Shown: positions 19,824-30,005, counted from the stretch's first letter. The stretch is DNA of 64,000 bases from Sulfitobacter geojensis (GCF_000622325.1 NZ_JASE01000005.1:2542001-2606000); one strand, 5' to 3'. Notes: generated by a model not told the origin, from the sequence alone. Numbers and translations: made by a program.

Positions 19824-20705
19824 TCAGGCACGATGATGTTCCTCGAATTCAAAGCCAAGCTCGGTTGTGACCAGCGGCTCTGGCGACAACTCATAAGTGG
19901 CTTTGCGCAGGAAATCCATCATGGCTTTTGCATCTGCGGCAATCGGGTCCAAAACATCGCGCCCCAGCGGCTGGCCAATGACCACGCGTACCGGCGTGTC
20001 CACGCGCTTGCGAAACTCCTTGATCAGCAATCCCATACGCAGGTTCGCGTGAAGGTGGCTGGCAATCTGAAACAGACGGCTGGTGTGGCCGTCAAAATAG
20101 ATCGGCACAACGGTGGCGCGTGATTTGGCGATCATGCGCGCGGTGAAGCTGCGCCAGCACGGGTCCATGGGCCGCGAAAACGGCTTGGCGGCGGTACTGA
20201 CGGTGCCACCGGGGAACACACCAACGGCCCCGTCCTGCGCGAGATACTCCAGCGCCTTGCGCCGTGTGGCAAGGTTCAGCGCCAGCGCCGCCTTGTCCGC
20301 GTCGAAACTGATCGGCAGCAAATGCCGGTTCAGATCGGTCGCGCGGTTGAACACCGCATTGGCCATAATTCTGAAATCACCACGGGTGCGCTCCATCAGA
20401 TGGCCCAACATCAACCCGTCAAGAATGCCGTATGGATGGTTGGCAATGAAAATCACCGGTCCGTCACGCGGGATCAAATCCAACGACCCGCCCACCACAT
20501 CAAGGCTTAGCCCGTAGCGCCGCACCATCACGTCAAAAAAGCTGTTGCCGGACAGCAGGTCCTGTTCGTACCCCTTTGCCCGCTTGATAAGCTGCAACCG
20601 TCCGGTGGTGTTTTCCATCAAGCGGATCAGGGCCTTACCTGATCTGCTTTCGGCGCTTGAGGCATAGCTGAGGTCAGCTGCGCCTGAACGAAGGGTCTGA
20701 ACCAT
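19824..20705 (-). CDS. Lysophospholipid acyltransferase family protein
   Basis: The 293-residue protein has the PlsC-superfamily motifs: NHPYGILDG (an HX5D variant of the HX4D motif) near residue 90 and the FPGGTVS block near 160, with a third block VVPIYFDG. There is no strong membrane helix. It probably acylates a lyso-lipid at the membrane surface. Whether the acceptor is lysophosphatidate, lyso-ornithine lipid or another aminolipid cannot be decided here. GGAGC precedes the ATG. Confidence 0.85.
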   Translation of the reverse strand: MVQTLRSGAADLSYASSAESRSGKALIRLMENTTGRLQLIKRAKGYEQDLLSGNSFFDVMVRRYGLSLDVVGGSLDLIPRDGPVIFIANHPYGILDGLMLGHLMERTRGDFRIMANAVFNRATDLNRHLLPISFDADKAALALNLATRRKALEYLAQDGAVGVFPGGTVSTAAKPFSRPMDPCWRSFTARMIAKSRATVVPIYFDGHTSRLFQIASHLHANLRMGLLIKEFRKRVDTPVRVVIGQPLGRDVLDPIAADAKAMMDFLRKATYELSPEPLVTTELGFEFEEHHRA

Positions 20706-20778
20706 ATCTGCTCCGCGTGACAGTTTCCCATCACGTAGAGCACATATGTAACGCCTGAATGACCCCCCTTGTGCAGAT

Positions 20779-23700
20779 TTACTCCGCTGCTTTTGCCAAG
20801 GACGGGCCGCCTGCGCGGATCACGCTCAGCAATTCTTCGCGCCGTTTCGCGGCCTTGGTTTCCGCGGCCTGTTTCACCGGACCGAACCCTTTGATCTGCT
20901 TCGGCAATTCGGCCAAGGCCACAATCGCATCGCGGGTCTGTTCGGTCAGTTGCCCAAGTACCTCGGCCATGTCGCGTTCGTATTGCTTGATCAACGCCCG
21001 CTCCATCTTGCGCTCAGCGGTATATCCGAACACGTCCAGCGGTGTGCCACGCAGCCCTTTCATCCGGACCATGACACGCAGGGGTGTTTCCAGCCACGGG
21101 CCGAATTCACGTTTCATCGGGCGTCCGTTGGGGCCGGGTTTCGACAACAGCGGCGGGGCAAGGTTGAAGGACATTTTGAAATCCCCCTCAAACTCGGCCT
21201 GCGCCTTTTCGCGGCTGCTGAGCAACAGGCGGGCCACTTCGTATTCGTCCTTGTAAGACAACAGCTTGTGATACCCTTCGGCCACTGCCGCCTTGACCGC
21301 ATCATCCGCGATCCCGTTCACCAGCTTGGCATAGCGGCTGGCCAGGCGTTTGCCCTGATACTGCGTCAGGTGATCCATGCGGAAGGCGATCCGTTCCTCC
21401 AGCGTTTTGGGCAGCGCCACAACTTTGGGGTTCGAAACACGCTGCGCATCTTCAGGATACAAAGCCGCCCAGCGCCCGATTTCAAAGGCGCGCAAGTTGC
21501 GATCAACCGCCGCACCGTTCAGGCGGATGGCTTCCTGCATCGCCTCAAGGGTCAACGGCAACAGGCCCTTTTGCCACGCCCCGCCCAATACCATCATGTT
21601 GGAAAAGATCGAATCGCCCAATGCGGCTTTGGCCAAATCAGAAGCATCGAACATCGTCACCGCATCTTTCAACCGCGCCTCAAGTGACAGGGTCAGCCGG
21701 TCATAGGGCATCTGGAATTCGGTATCGCGGGTGAAATCGCCGGTGATAATCTGGTGCGAATTGACCACGGCACCGGTGCGCCCGCTCTGCGTCAGGCCCA
21801 GTGTTTTTGATCCCGCGGACACGACCAGATCGCCACCAATCAGCGCATGCGCTTCGCCGGTGGCCACGCGAATGGCCGAGATATCGCTGGGATCATTCGC
21901 CAGACGACAATGGATATGCACCGCACCGCCCTTTTGGGCGAGGCCGGCCATCTCCATCATGCCCGCACCTTTTCCGTCCAACTGCGCGGCCTGTGCCAGC
22001 AAGGCACCGATGGTCACCACACCCGTACCACCGACACCCGTGATCACCACGTTGTGCGTGCCCTCAATTATCGGCAGGTCCGGCATTGGCAAATCAGGAA
22101 TCTTAATCTCGGTCGTCGCCTCTTTGCGGACCTTCGCCCCTTCGAGCGTCACAAAGGACGGGCAGAACCCGTTGATACAGGAGAAATCCTTGTTGCAGGA
22201 AGACTGGTCAATCGCGCGCTTGCGGCCTAGTTCGGTTTCGGCAGGTACAATAGACACGCAGTTGGATTGCACACCGCAATCGCCGCAGCCTTCGCAAACA
22301 TCCGTGTTGATGAACAACCGCTTGTCAGGGTCGGGAAACAGCCCGCGCTTGCGCCGGCGGCGTTTCTCGGCAGCACAAGTCTGCACGTAGACGATGGCGC
22401 TCACGCCCTCCTTGGTGGCGAAATCCTTTTGGACCGTATCGAGCATGGCGCGTTCGTGCATTGGCACACCTTTAAAGGCTGCGGCCTCAACATCTTCTTT
22501 CTCGTCATAGACCACGGCAAGGTGTTTGATGCCCATCGCCTTCAGCTCTGCCACAATGCGCGGCGCGTCCAGATCGCCCTCATTGTGCTGACCGCCGGTC
22601 ATCGCAACCGCGTCATTATAAAGAATTTTATATGTGATGGTCGTGCCCGCCGCGATGGCCGCGCGGATCGCCTGCACACCGGAGTGGTTGTAGGTGCCAT
22701 CGCCAAGGTTCTGGAACACATGGGCACGGTTCGAAAAAGGTGCCTCACCGATCCAGTTTGCCCCCTCGCCTCCCATATGGGTGAATCCAAGGGTTTCACG
22801 GTCCATCCACTGCGCCATGAAGTGACACCCGATGCCTGCGTAAGCACGCGAGCCTTCGGGCACTTTGGTGGAAGAGTTATGCGGACAGCCTGAGCAGAAG
22901 TACGGCAGTCGCGCGGCGATCTCTTCGGCGTTGTCACCCCGCCGCGCTTCGTCCAGACGGGCGAGCCCCGCCTTGATCCCGTCGGTCTCGCGCCCCTCTT
23001 CGATCAGCACCGCGCCCAGCTTTTCGGCAATCTCCACGGGGTCCAATGCCCAGCGCGCAGAAAAGAACTCTTCGCCGTTCTTGCGTCCGCCGTAAACGCG
23101 GTGGCGCATGTCATCATCAAACAACGCCTCTTTGATCTGCACTTCGATCAGCTTGCGCTTTTCCTCAACCACAACAATCAGATCAAGGTCTTCAGCCCAG
23201 TCATGAAAACCGCGCATGTCCAGCGGCCATGTCTGTCCGACCTTATAGGTGGTGACCCCCAACCGTTCGGCTTCGTTTTCATCAATGTTCAGCAATGACA
23301 GCGCATGTGTCAGATCAAGCCAGTTCTTGCCCGCAGCAACGAGACCGATCTTGGCCCCCTTCTTGCCCCAGACGCGCTTGTCCATCTTGTTGGCATGGCT
23401 GAAGGCTTCGGCGGCGTAGCGTTTGTAATCAATCAGCCGTTCTTCCTGCGCGATCCGTTCGTCAACGAGGCGGATGTTCAGCCCCCCGTCCGGCATTGCA
23501 AAGTCGGGCGTGACGAAAGACATCCGGTTGGGATCACCATCGACAACCGAGGTCACCTCGATCGTATCTTTCATGGTCTTGAGCCCCACCCAGACACCGG
23601 CAAACCGCGACAGCGCCCAACCGTATAGCCCGTAATCCATAATCTCTTGCACACCGGCGGGGCTGACCACCGGCATATAGCTGTCGACCATGGCAAATTC

Positions 23701-24177
23701 CGACTGGTGCAACACGGTCGAGGATTCACCCGTGTGATCATCCCCCATCGCCATCAGCACACCGCCATGTTGCGACGTACCCGCCATATTAGCGTGGCGC
23801 ATCACATCGCCCGACCGGTCAACCCCCGGCCCCTTGCCGTACCACAGGCCGAACACACCGTCGTATTTACCTTCCCCGCGCACTTCGGCTTGCTGCGCGC
23901 CCCAAAGGGCTGTCGCTGCCAGATCCTCGTTCAGGCCCGCCTGAAACGTTACCTTGTGTTCGCTCAGAACCTTCTCGGCTTTGGCCATCTGCAAATCCAC
24001 CGCTCCCAACGGCGATCCGCGATACCCTGTGACCAGCCCAGCCGTGTTCAACCCGGCGGCACGGTCACGCGCCGCCTGCATCACCATCAAACGCACCAAA
24101 GCCTGCGTGCCATTCAGCAACACGGGTGATCTTTCCAGATCGAAACGGTCATTAAGTGAAATCTTTGGACTGGTCAT
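20779..24177 (-). CDS. Fused indolepyruvate-type 2-oxoacid:ferredoxin oxidoreductase
   Basis: Single 1132-residue chain joining the subunits of indolepyruvate/2-oxoacid ferredoxin oxidoreductase, which oxidises 2-oxoacids from amino acids to acyl-CoA. The order is: an N-terminal pyrimidine-binding domain with VTGYRGSPLG; CSGCPHNSST and the thiamine diphosphate region with GIGCHFMAQWM and NLGDGTYNHSG; a cysteine-rich iron-sulfur segment with CEGCGDCGVQSNC; a gamma-subunit domain with ITGVGGTGVVTIGALLAQAA; and a C-terminal domain of about 200 residues. The ATG at 24177 follows GGGAGG. It is divergent from a LysR gene across 194 bp with two palindromes. Confidence 0.92.
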   Translation of the reverse strand: MTSPKISLNDRFDLERSPVLLNGTQALVRLMVMQAARDRAAGLNTAGLVTGYRGSPLGAVDLQMAKAEKVLSEHKVTFQAGLNEDLAATALWGAQQAEVRGEGKYDGVFGLWYGKGPGVDRSGDVMRHANMAGTSQHGGVLMAMGDDHTGESSTVLHQSEFAMVDSYMPVVSPAGVQEIMDYGLYGWALSRFAGVWVGLKTMKDTIEVTSVVDGDPNRMSFVTPDFAMPDGGLNIRLVDERIAQEERLIDYKRYAAEAFSHANKMDKRVWGKKGAKIGLVAAGKNWLDLTHALSLLNIDENEAERLGVTTYKVGQTWPLDMRGFHDWAEDLDLIVVVEEKRKLIEVQIKEALFDDDMRHRVYGGRKNGEEFFSARWALDPVEIAEKLGAVLIEEGRETDGIKAGLARLDEARRGDNAEEIAARLPYFCSGCPHNSSTKVPEGSRAYAGIGCHFMAQWMDRETLGFTHMGGEGANWIGEAPFSNRAHVFQNLGDGTYNHSGVQAIRAAIAAGTTITYKILYNDAVAMTGGQHNEGDLDAPRIVAELKAMGIKHLAVVYDEKEDVEAAAFKGVPMHERAMLDTVQKDFATKEGVSAIVYVQTCAAEKRRRRKRGLFPDPDKRLFINTDVCEGCGDCGVQSNCVSIVPAETELGRKRAIDQSSCNKDFSCINGFCPSFVTLEGAKVRKEATTEIKIPDLPMPDLPIIEGTHNVVITGVGGTGVVTIGALLAQAAQLDGKGAGMMEMAGLAQKGGAVHIHCRLANDPSDISAIRVATGEAHALIGGDLVVSAGSKTLGLTQSGRTGAVVNSHQIITGDFTRDTEFQMPYDRLTLSLEARLKDAVTMFDASDLAKAALGDSIFSNMMVLGGAWQKGLLPLTLEAMQEAIRLNGAAVDRNLRAFEIGRWAALYPEDAQRVSNPKVVALPKTLEERIAFRMDHLTQYQGKRLASRYAKLVNGIADDAVKAAVAEGYHKLLSYKDEYEVARLLLSSREKAQAEFEGDFKMSFNLAPPLLSKPGPNGRPMKREFGPWLETPLRVMVRMKGLRGTPLDVFGYTAERKMERALIKQYERDMAEVLGQLTEQTRDAIVALAELPKQIKGFGPVKQAAETKAAKRREELLSVIRAGGPSLAKAAE

Positions 24178-24225
24178 GGCGGCCTCCCTACGTTCCGTCA
24201 AACTAGCATTATGTGCGCAATTATA

Positions 24226-24251
24226 GGTCACAAATGCTGACCTGTATACAG
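24226..24251. promoter_or_regulatory. Two adjoining palindromes in the divergent oxidoreductase/LysR region
   Basis: GGTCA-N7-TGACC at 24226-24242 is followed at once by the ten-base palindrome CTGTATACAG at 24242-24251. The site lies 49 bases before the oxidoreductase start and about 120 bases before the LysR start. The first fits a LysR-type interrupted dyad in spacing, so it is a likely operator for the adjacent regulator. Confidence 0.55.
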
Positions 24252-24371
24252 TCTTTTCTGCGCCACCCCCGCATTATTTCCCCCTGCCCCCTATTCTTGA
24301 TTAACCAATATAAGATAGTGAGTGTCCATTCGGGGCATCGGGAATGGAATGCCAGTAAGGAAACGGGTCAC

Positions 24372-25268
24372 ATGGATTGGGACAAGCTTAGAATATTTCA
24401 CGCTGTCGCGGATGCGGGGTCACTGACTCACGCGGGGGACAAGCTGAATTTGTCACAGTCGGCCGTATCGCGCCAGATCCGCGGCCTTGAGGAGCAGTTG
24501 AACACCAACCTGTTCCACCGTCACGCCCGCGGATTGATCCTGACCGAACAGGGCGAACTGCTTTTTGACGCCACGGCCGCGATGACCAAACGCCTTGATA
24601 CCGCCTCTGCCCGCATTCGCGACAGCGAAGAAGAAGTCTTTGGCGAGTTGCGGGTCACCACCACCACCGGTTTCGGCACGCTCTGGCTGGCCCCGCGCCT
24701 GCCGAAGCTTTACGAGAAATTTCCCGACCTCAAGGTCGATTTGATGCTGGAAGAGCGCGTTCTGGACCTGCCCATGCGCGAAGCCGACGTTGCGATCCGC
24801 ATGAAGGAACCGTCGCAGGCAGATTTGATCCGCAAGAAACTGATGATGATCAACATGCGCCTTTACGCCTCTCCTGCGTATTTGGCGGCCAATGGCACCC
24901 CCCAGCGGATCGAAGACGTGTCCGACCACCGTTTGGTCTGCCAAAACACCGAAAGTGATCAAGTCGGCGCAGGTGTGCTCCTGATCCAGCAGTTGATGAT
25001 GCATGACGTGCGCTCGCTGTTAACGGTGAACAACTACTTCGGCGTGTTGCAGGGTGTGCTACATGATCTGGGAATCGGCGTGCTGCCCAACTACCTGACA
25101 GAGGATTTTCCAGATCTCGTGCAGGTTCTTCCCGACACACAATCGGCAGATGTCCCCGTTTTCCTCGCCTATCCGGAAGAATTGCGGCAGTCCAAACGGG
25201 TGTCTGCGTTTAAAGATTTTGTTCAGGACGAGATCATCAGCTACCGCAAGCGACTGAAAGATCAGTAA
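24372..25268 (+). CDS. LysR-family transcriptional regulator
   Basis: The 298-residue protein has the LysR winged helix at residues 1-60 (FHAVADAGSLTHAGDKLNLSQSAVSRQI) and a periplasmic-binding-like effector domain from about 90 (GELRVTTTTGFGTLWLAPRLP). The frame is open to 24213, but the ATG at 24372 has AAGGAAACG upstream and gives the normal N-terminus MDWDKLRIFHAV. It is divergent from the fused oxidoreductase, which is therefore its most likely target. Its effector is unknown. A structured 3' region and strong terminator follow. Confidence 0.92.
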   Translation: MDWDKLRIFHAVADAGSLTHAGDKLNLSQSAVSRQIRGLEEQLNTNLFHRHARGLILTEQGELLFDATAAMTKRLDTASARIRDSEEEVFGELRVTTTTGFGTLWLAPRLPKLYEKFPDLKVDLMLEERVLDLPMREADVAIRMKEPSQADLIRKKLMMINMRLYASPAYLAANGTPQRIEDVSDHRLVCQNTESDQVGAGVLLIQQLMMHDVRSLLTVNNYFGVLQGVLHDLGIGVLPNYLTEDFPDLVQVLPDTQSADVPVFLAYPEELRQSKRVSAFKDFVQDEIISYRKRLKDQ

Positions 25269-25333
25269 CTTCGCCAAGTTATGCGCGCAGCACATAGCGG
25301 ATATGCCAAAAAACATCCATTCGTGACTTGATT

Positions 25334-25442
25334 GGAGGCACTGCGCCTCTTAATTCAGCTTTATAAAGTTTGATAGCCGCAAGGTTGTTGCTTTATACCT
25401 CCCTGTTGGACTTGGCCGAGCTTCGCGCTCGGCCTTTTTTTT
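25334..25442 (+). ncRNA. Candidate structured small RNA (or LysR-gene 3' UTR RNA)
   Basis: Three stems can be drawn by eye. Stem 1: GAGGC (25335-25339) with GCCTC (25345-25349). Stem 2: TATAAAG (25362-25368) with CTTTATA (25391-25397), enclosing AGCC-GCAA-GGTT, a stem closed by a GNRA tetraloop. A free ACCTCCC follows, complementary to a Shine-Dalgarno sequence and also able to pair with GGAGG at 25334-25338. Stem 3 is the intrinsic terminator with eight T. No clear promoter was seen, so processing from the LysR transcript is as likely as independent transcription. Confidence 0.45.
25414..25442 (+). terminator. Strong intrinsic terminator
   Basis: GGCCGAGC (25414-25421) pairs perfectly with GCTCGGCC (25427-25434) across a five-base loop and is followed at once by eight T. 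It ends any transcript from the LysR gene or the small RNA candidate. Confidence 0.93.
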
Positions 25443-25844
25443 GCCTTTTCGCATCTGCCTTTTCGCCAGCGTGATGCAATCGGCAGAACCGCAACGAAAA
25501 GACGAGATATGTGCTGGGCTCAATGCTCGCCCGAATGCAGGTACGTCCCGATCAGTCTGCGTGTCCTGCGGCCAAGCTGTGACACCCCATCTGTCTTTGG
25601 CAACCATCCATCATGCAATCGGCCACAAATGCCCCCGAAACCATCGACCAGCGCGATCCCCCCCAGCATCCCGCAATTGCGCGTCCGAGAAACACACCTA
25701 AATTTCCACAACAATAGCAAAGGCTTAAAAACAAATTTGCAAAAGAAGACCAAAGTTTATCGGAACTTTCTCACCACTTCCCCTGTTGTTACGGCAAGAC
25801 CGCAGAGGATGCGGACACGTAAACAGATATCGAAGGAAAACGAA

Positions 25845-26375
25845 ATGACACGCTCAATTCTTGCTGCCACAACAGCCATCGCAACTCTGGTTGCAACATC
25901 ATTTGCATTCGCTGCAGAAAACTCTGTCAGCGACCTGCAAGGCAACTCGCCGGCAGTGACCGAAGGCGGTCAGGACAACACCGTTGGCTCCACCGAAAAC
26001 ACCAGCGATTTGGTGACCAAGCGTTTCGGCATTGGCGAATCCGAGTATGACGCAACACGCATGGCAATGTCACAAGAACAGTACGACGCATTGAACGCTT
26101 CAATCGGCGCGGACTTCATGACGAACGAAGGCAAAGTGCTGGGCATGATCGAAGACGTGACAATTGACGCGCAAGGCAACCCCAACCTTGAGGTTGAACT
26201 GAACGATGACACAAAAATCGACGCCGAACTCTTGGTGATCACGCTGCTGCCCGAAAGCATCGTGCTGAAGGAAGGCAAGATTTTCATCGATACGTCCGAG
26301 GACAACCTGTACCTGCAAGCGCAGGACGGCTCCAAAGCAGATGATGAGACACGCACCACCGTCATCGTGATGTAA
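25845..26375 (+). CDS. Secreted PRC-barrel-like protein
   Basis: The 176-residue product has a classical Sec signal peptide, [23 protein letters not shown] with AFAAE as cleavage region. Mature residues are acidic and rich in Asn, Asp and Thr. The second half ([19 protein letters not shown], then [19 protein letters not shown]) resembles a PRC-barrel domain of the type found in periplasmic proteins. The frame is open to 25509, but the ATG at 25845 has AAGGA upstream and starts the signal peptide. A terminator follows, so it is a single-gene unit. Function unknown. Confidence 0.75.
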   Translation: MTRSILAATTAIATLVATSFAFAAENSVSDLQGNSPAVTEGGQDNTVGSTENTSDLVTKRFGIGESEYDATRMAMSQEQYDALNASIGADFMTNEGKVLGMIEDVTIDAQGNPNLEVELNDDTKIDAELLVITLLPESIVLKEGKIFIDTSEDNLYLQAQDGSKADDETRTTVIVM

Positions 26376-26413
26376 TCTCACCCCAGAACGACCGGCAGCC
26401 CCCCCCTGCCGTG

Positions 26414-26444
26414 GACCGCATCCTTTACGGGGTGCGGTCTTTTT
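26414..26444 (+). terminator. Intrinsic terminator after the PRC-like gene
   Basis: GACCGCA (26414-26420) pairs with TGCGGTC (26433-26439), extended by CC/GG, followed by five T. It lies 38 bases after the stop codon. Confidence 0.88.
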
Positions 26445-26526
26445 GCGTCTGGTTCCGGCTGCCCCCTTCCCCCTTGTGCGCGCTTGCACTAAGAAACGCA
26501 GCATCAGCGCCAAGGGGACAAACCGC

Positions 26527-28686
26527 ATGCAAGAACCTGCCATCACCGATGAACTGATCGCCGCCCACGGGTTTACCCCCGAGGAATTTGCGGAAGTGAA
26601 GACTATCCTTGGCCGCGATCCGAACTACACGGAAATGGGCATCTTTTCAGCGATGTGGAACGAACATTGCTCTTACAAGTCTTCCAAGAAATGGTTGCGC
26701 ACCCTGCCTACAGAAGGTCCGCAGGTCATCTGTGGCCCTGGCGAAAACGCAGGCATCGTTGATATCGGCGACGGTCAGGCGCTGGTCTTCAAGATGGAAT
26801 CGCACAACCACCCCAGCTATATCGAACCCTACCAAGGGGCTGCGACAGGCGTCGGCGGCATCCTGCGCGATGTGTTCACCATGGGTGCACGTCCCATTGC
26901 CGCAATGAATTCCCTCAGCTTTGGCCGCCCCGATCACCCCAAAACCCGCCAGCTGGTGCATGGTGTGGTCGCCGGTGTCGGTGGTTATGGCAACTGTTTC
27001 GGCGTGCCGACCGTTGGCGGCGAAGTGCGCTTTGACACGGCTTATGATGGCAATTGTCTGGTCAATGCTTTCGCCGCAGGCCTCGCCGATACCGACAAGA
27101 TTTTCTATTCTGCCGCTTCCGGCGTTGGCATGCCCGTCGTCTACCTTGGGGCCAAGACCGGCCGTGACGGTGTGGGCGGCGCGACGATGGCCTCTGCCGA
27201 GTTCGACGATACCATCGAAGAGAAACGCCCGACGGTCCAAGTCGGCGACCCCTTCACCGAAAAACGCCTGATGGAAGCCACGCTAGAGCTGATGGCCACC
27301 GGTGCCGTGATCTCCATTCAGGACATGGGGGCCGCCGGCCTGACCTGCTCTGCTGTGGAAATGGGCGACAAGGGCGGCTTGGGCGTGCGTCTGGACCTTG
27401 AAAAGGTGCCGACCCGCGAGCTGAACATGAGCGCATACGAAATGATGCTTTCTGAATCCCAGGAACGCATGTTGATGGTTCTCAAACCCGAACTCGAGGC
27501 CGAAGCCAAAGCCGTGTTCGACAAATGGGACCTCGATTTCGCCATCGTCGGCGAGACATTGGCCGAAGACCGCTTCCTCATCATGCTCAACGGTGAGCTG
27601 AAAGCCGACCTGCCGCTCAGCAAACTGGCCTCTACCGCGCCGGAATACGACCGTCCATGGGTCGAGACACCCGCCGCCGAACCGCTGGCCGATGTGCCGG
27701 GCGTCGATCCGATTGACGGTCTGAAGGCGCTGATTTCCGATGTGAACTACGCCGCGAAAAACTGGGTGTTTGAACAATATGACACGATGGTCATGGGCGA
27801 TTCCGCCCGCACACCGGGTATCGGCGCGGGCATCATCCGTGTGCATGGCACCGATAAATCCATCGCTTTCACCTCTGACGTAACCCCGCGCTATGTCAAA
27901 GCAAACCCGGTCGAAGGCGGCAAACAAGCGGTCGCGGAAAGCTATCGCAACCTGACCGCTGTCGGGGCCAAACCTTTGGCCACAACAGACAATATGAACT
28001 TCGGCAATCCCGAAAAGCCCGAAATCATGGGCCAGTTCGTGGGCGCCATCAAAGGCATCGGCGAAGCGGTTTCCGCTCTCGACATGCCCATCGTGTCGGG
28101 CAACGTGTCGCTTTACAATGAAACGGACGGAACCGGCATCCTGCCGACACCGACCATCGGCGCCGTAGGGCTGATCGACCATCCTGACGACATCATCGGC
28201 TGTGATGTGCGCGACGGGCATGTGGCGCTGGTCTTGGGCGACACCACCGGCCACCTTGGCCAATCCGCCCTGCTGGCCACTGTATTCGGTCGCATTGAAG
28301 GGGATGCGCCCCGCGTCGATTTGGCCGCGGAAAAGGCCCACGGTGATTTCATCCGCGCCAACCGTACACTGATCAAGGCCTGTACAGACCTCAGCGATGG
28401 CGGCCTCGCGCTGGCCGCATTCGAACTGGCCGAAGGGGCCGGTGTCGGCATCACACTGGATGCAGCGGACACGCCAACCCTGTTTGGTGAGGATCAGGCC
28501 CGCTATCTAATCGCCTGCAACTTCGATCAGGCCGAAGCGCTGATGATCGCAGCAACGGCAGCTGGCCTGACGCTGGAAACTGTTGGCAAATTCGGCGGCA
28601 GCGACGTCACGATGGGTGGTGTCTCCGCCCCGCTGGGCGAACTCTCCGCCGTGTTCCGCGCCACCTTTGAGGGCACTTTCGCCTAA
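26527..28686 (+). CDS. purL: Phosphoribosylformylglycinamidine synthase subunit PurL
   Basis: PurL carries out the ATP-dependent amidation of FGAR in purine synthesis. At 719 residues it is the small PurL that works with separate PurQ and PurS, neither of which is in the window. Conserved segments include [12 protein letters not shown] near residue 40, [20 protein letters not shown] near 90 and [10 protein letters not shown] near 260. An upstream open frame to 26443 is excluded because the ATG at 26527 has AAGGGGAC in front and gives the standard start. The stop overlaps that of the convergent VWA gene. Confidence 0.96.
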   Translation: MQEPAITDELIAAHGFTPEEFAEVKTILGRDPNYTEMGIFSAMWNEHCSYKSSKKWLRTLPTEGPQVICGPGENAGIVDIGDGQALVFKMESHNHPSYIEPYQGAATGVGGILRDVFTMGARPIAAMNSLSFGRPDHPKTRQLVHGVVAGVGGYGNCFGVPTVGGEVRFDTAYDGNCLVNAFAAGLADTDKIFYSAASGVGMPVVYLGAKTGRDGVGGATMASAEFDDTIEEKRPTVQVGDPFTEKRLMEATLELMATGAVISIQDMGAAGLTCSAVEMGDKGGLGVRLDLEKVPTRELNMSAYEMMLSESQERMLMVLKPELEAEAKAVFDKWDLDFAIVGETLAEDRFLIMLNGELKADLPLSKLASTAPEYDRPWVETPAAEPLADVPGVDPIDGLKALISDVNYAAKNWVFEQYDTMVMGDSARTPGIGAGIIRVHGTDKSIAFTSDVTPRYVKANPVEGGKQAVAESYRNLTAVGAKPLATTDNMNFGNPEKPEIMGQFVGAIKGIGEAVSALDMPIVSGNVSLYNETDGTGILPTPTIGAVGLIDHPDDIIGCDVRDGHVALVLGDTTGHLGQSALLATVFGRIEGDAPRVDLAAEKAHGDFIRANRTLIKACTDLSDGGLALAAFELAEGAGVGITLDAADTPTLFGEDQARYLIACNFDQAEALMIAATAAGLTLETVGKFGGSDVTMGGVSAPLGELSAVFRATFEGTFA

Positions 28687-29945
28687 GGCGCATCCACCGC
28701 TGCCAAAAGCCGCGCTTTCTCGCCCACATCGTCTGGGCGGGAAATCACCTGTGCGAGCTCTTCGAGCGATGCAATCGAGTGACCGGCGCGAAAGCTGTCC
28801 ACGTGAGGCAACATCGCACGGATTCCAGCCGCCTTGGGTGCGAAACCGTCCCAACGGAGCAGAGGGTTCAACCAGATCACGCGCCGTGCGGAAAGATGCA
28901 GCCGCTGCATCTGCCGTGCCAGATCGTCCGGGGCATCGCGGTCCAGCCCGTCCGTGATCAACAGCACGACCGCGCCCTGCCCCATCACCCGGCGCGACCA
29001 GTCGCGGTTAAAGGCCTCAATCGACGCGCCGATCCGCGTCCCACCTTCCCAATCCTGCGCCTCTGCCCCTGCGGCTGCCAATGCTGCATCCACATCACGG
29101 GTCGCCAGATGGCGGGTGATGTTGGTCAGCCTTGTGCCAAAGGTAAAGGCATGCACTTGCGCCCAGCCTGCGCCTTTGGCGTTGCTGACCGCATGCAGGA
29201 AATGCAAAATCACACGACTGTATTGGCTCATCGAGCCTGAAATATCACAAAGCACCACAAGGTTCGGATAGCGCGGGCGCGGTTTCTTGAATGCCAGCTG
29301 CTGCATTTCCCCGCCCCGCCGCAGGGCCGCGCGCATGGACTTTGCCGCATCAATCCGGCCGGTAGGTGACACCATCGCGCGCCGCGACGGCAAGGGCTTC
29401 ACCGGCAAGCTCAGCCGCGCCAGCATCCGCTTGGCTTCGGCCATTTCCGCCAGTGACATTTGCTCGAAATCCAGCGACCGTAACCGTTCGGAGGACGACA
29501 TGGTTAAACTTGCATCAACCTCGATCAACGCATCTTCTTCGGGCGGGGCCTCTTCCTCGTCCTGTGGCGGGGCCTCTGCCCCGTCCAACAAGGCCTCGGC
29601 CGCGCGTTTCTCTGCCGCCTGCGCGGGGCGGTCCTCTTGTACCCCACGGATGGCCGGCAACATCGCTGCCATCATATGTTCAAGATATCGCGGGTCACGC
29701 CAGTACAGCCGGAACAGCTGGGCAAAAACGGTGCGGTGTTCGGGCCGGTTCACAAAACAGGCGTGCAGCGTCCAGTAAAAGTCGCGTTTATCGGAAAAAC
29801 CTGCCGCTTCGACCGCGCGGATCGCGTCAATCACCCGCCCCGGTCCGATGGGCAGGCCGGCACGGCGCAGGGCACGCGCGAAATGTGTGATGTTGCCCGC
29901 CAGTTTCGGATCATCCGGCAGGTCGAGAGGAATGTGTTCAACCAT
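28683..29945 (-). CDS. CoxE-like von Willebrand factor A protein
   Basis: The 420-residue protein has an N-terminal helical region, an acidic linker near residues 120-150 ([15 protein letters not shown]), and a von Willebrand A domain with the MIDAS motif DISGSMS near residue 236 and a later ITDGLDRD. This is the CoxE/VWA-containing family, which usually pairs with a MoxR ATPase to act as a metal-centre insertion or folding chaperone. The partner ATPase gene lies 60 bases upstream on the same strand. No CO dehydrogenase genes are nearby, so the client is unknown. It converges on purL with a four-base stop overlap. Confidence 0.87.
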   Translation of the reverse strand: MVEHIPLDLPDDPKLAGNITHFARALRRAGLPIGPGRVIDAIRAVEAAGFSDKRDFYWTLHACFVNRPEHRTVFAQLFRLYWRDPRYLEHMMAAMLPAIRGVQEDRPAQAAEKRAAEALLDGAEAPPQDEEEAPPEEDALIEVDASLTMSSSERLRSLDFEQMSLAEMAEAKRMLARLSLPVKPLPSRRAMVSPTGRIDAAKSMRAALRRGGEMQQLAFKKPRPRYPNLVVLCDISGSMSQYSRVILHFLHAVSNAKGAGWAQVHAFTFGTRLTNITRHLATRDVDAALAAAGAEAQDWEGGTRIGASIEAFNRDWSRRVMGQGAVVLLITDGLDRDAPDDLARQMQRLHLSARRVIWLNPLLRWDGFAPKAAGIRAMLPHVDSFRAGHSIASLEELAQVISRPDDVGEKARLLAAVDAP

Positions 29946-29955
29946 GAATGGTTGA

Positions 29956-29974
29956 TTGGAGGTTCCACCTCCAA
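29956..29974. repeat. Perfect hairpin between MoxR and VWA genes
   Basis: TTGGAGGT and ACCTCCAA form an eight-base perfect stem with a three-base loop, 11 bases upstream of the VWA start. On the minus-strand transcript it holds GGAGGT in a stem, and no T-run follows, so it looks like a translation control element or processing site, not a terminator. Confidence 0.55.
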
Positions 29975-30005
29975 ACCTCCGCAGTATTTAGAGCCCAAAA
30001 GAGGA

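Larger units (their letters stand above)
25269..25844. other. 576 bp intergenic region between the LysR gene and the PRC-like gene
   Basis: The first part holds a candidate small RNA or structured 3' UTR ending in a strong terminator (25334-25442). The rest, 25443-25844, has open frames of chance length but none with a ribosome site or family character. I see no other RNA structure there; a GAAGGAAAACGA ribosome site for the next gene ends the region. Confidence 0.6.

Noticed and set aside
25762..25790. GGAAC-N17-TGTT resembling an EcfG-type stress promoter
   Set aside because: The -10 part deviates from CGTT, and the general stress sigma factor system is not typical of Rhodobacteraceae; one chance match is not enough.
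25509..25844. N-terminal extension of the PRC-like gene
   Set aside because: The extension lacks a ribosome site and would bury the signal peptide; the ATG at 25845 has both.
27283..28341. 352-residue minus-strand open frame
   Set aside because: Antisense to purL; rich in His, Gly and Arg without any family pattern.
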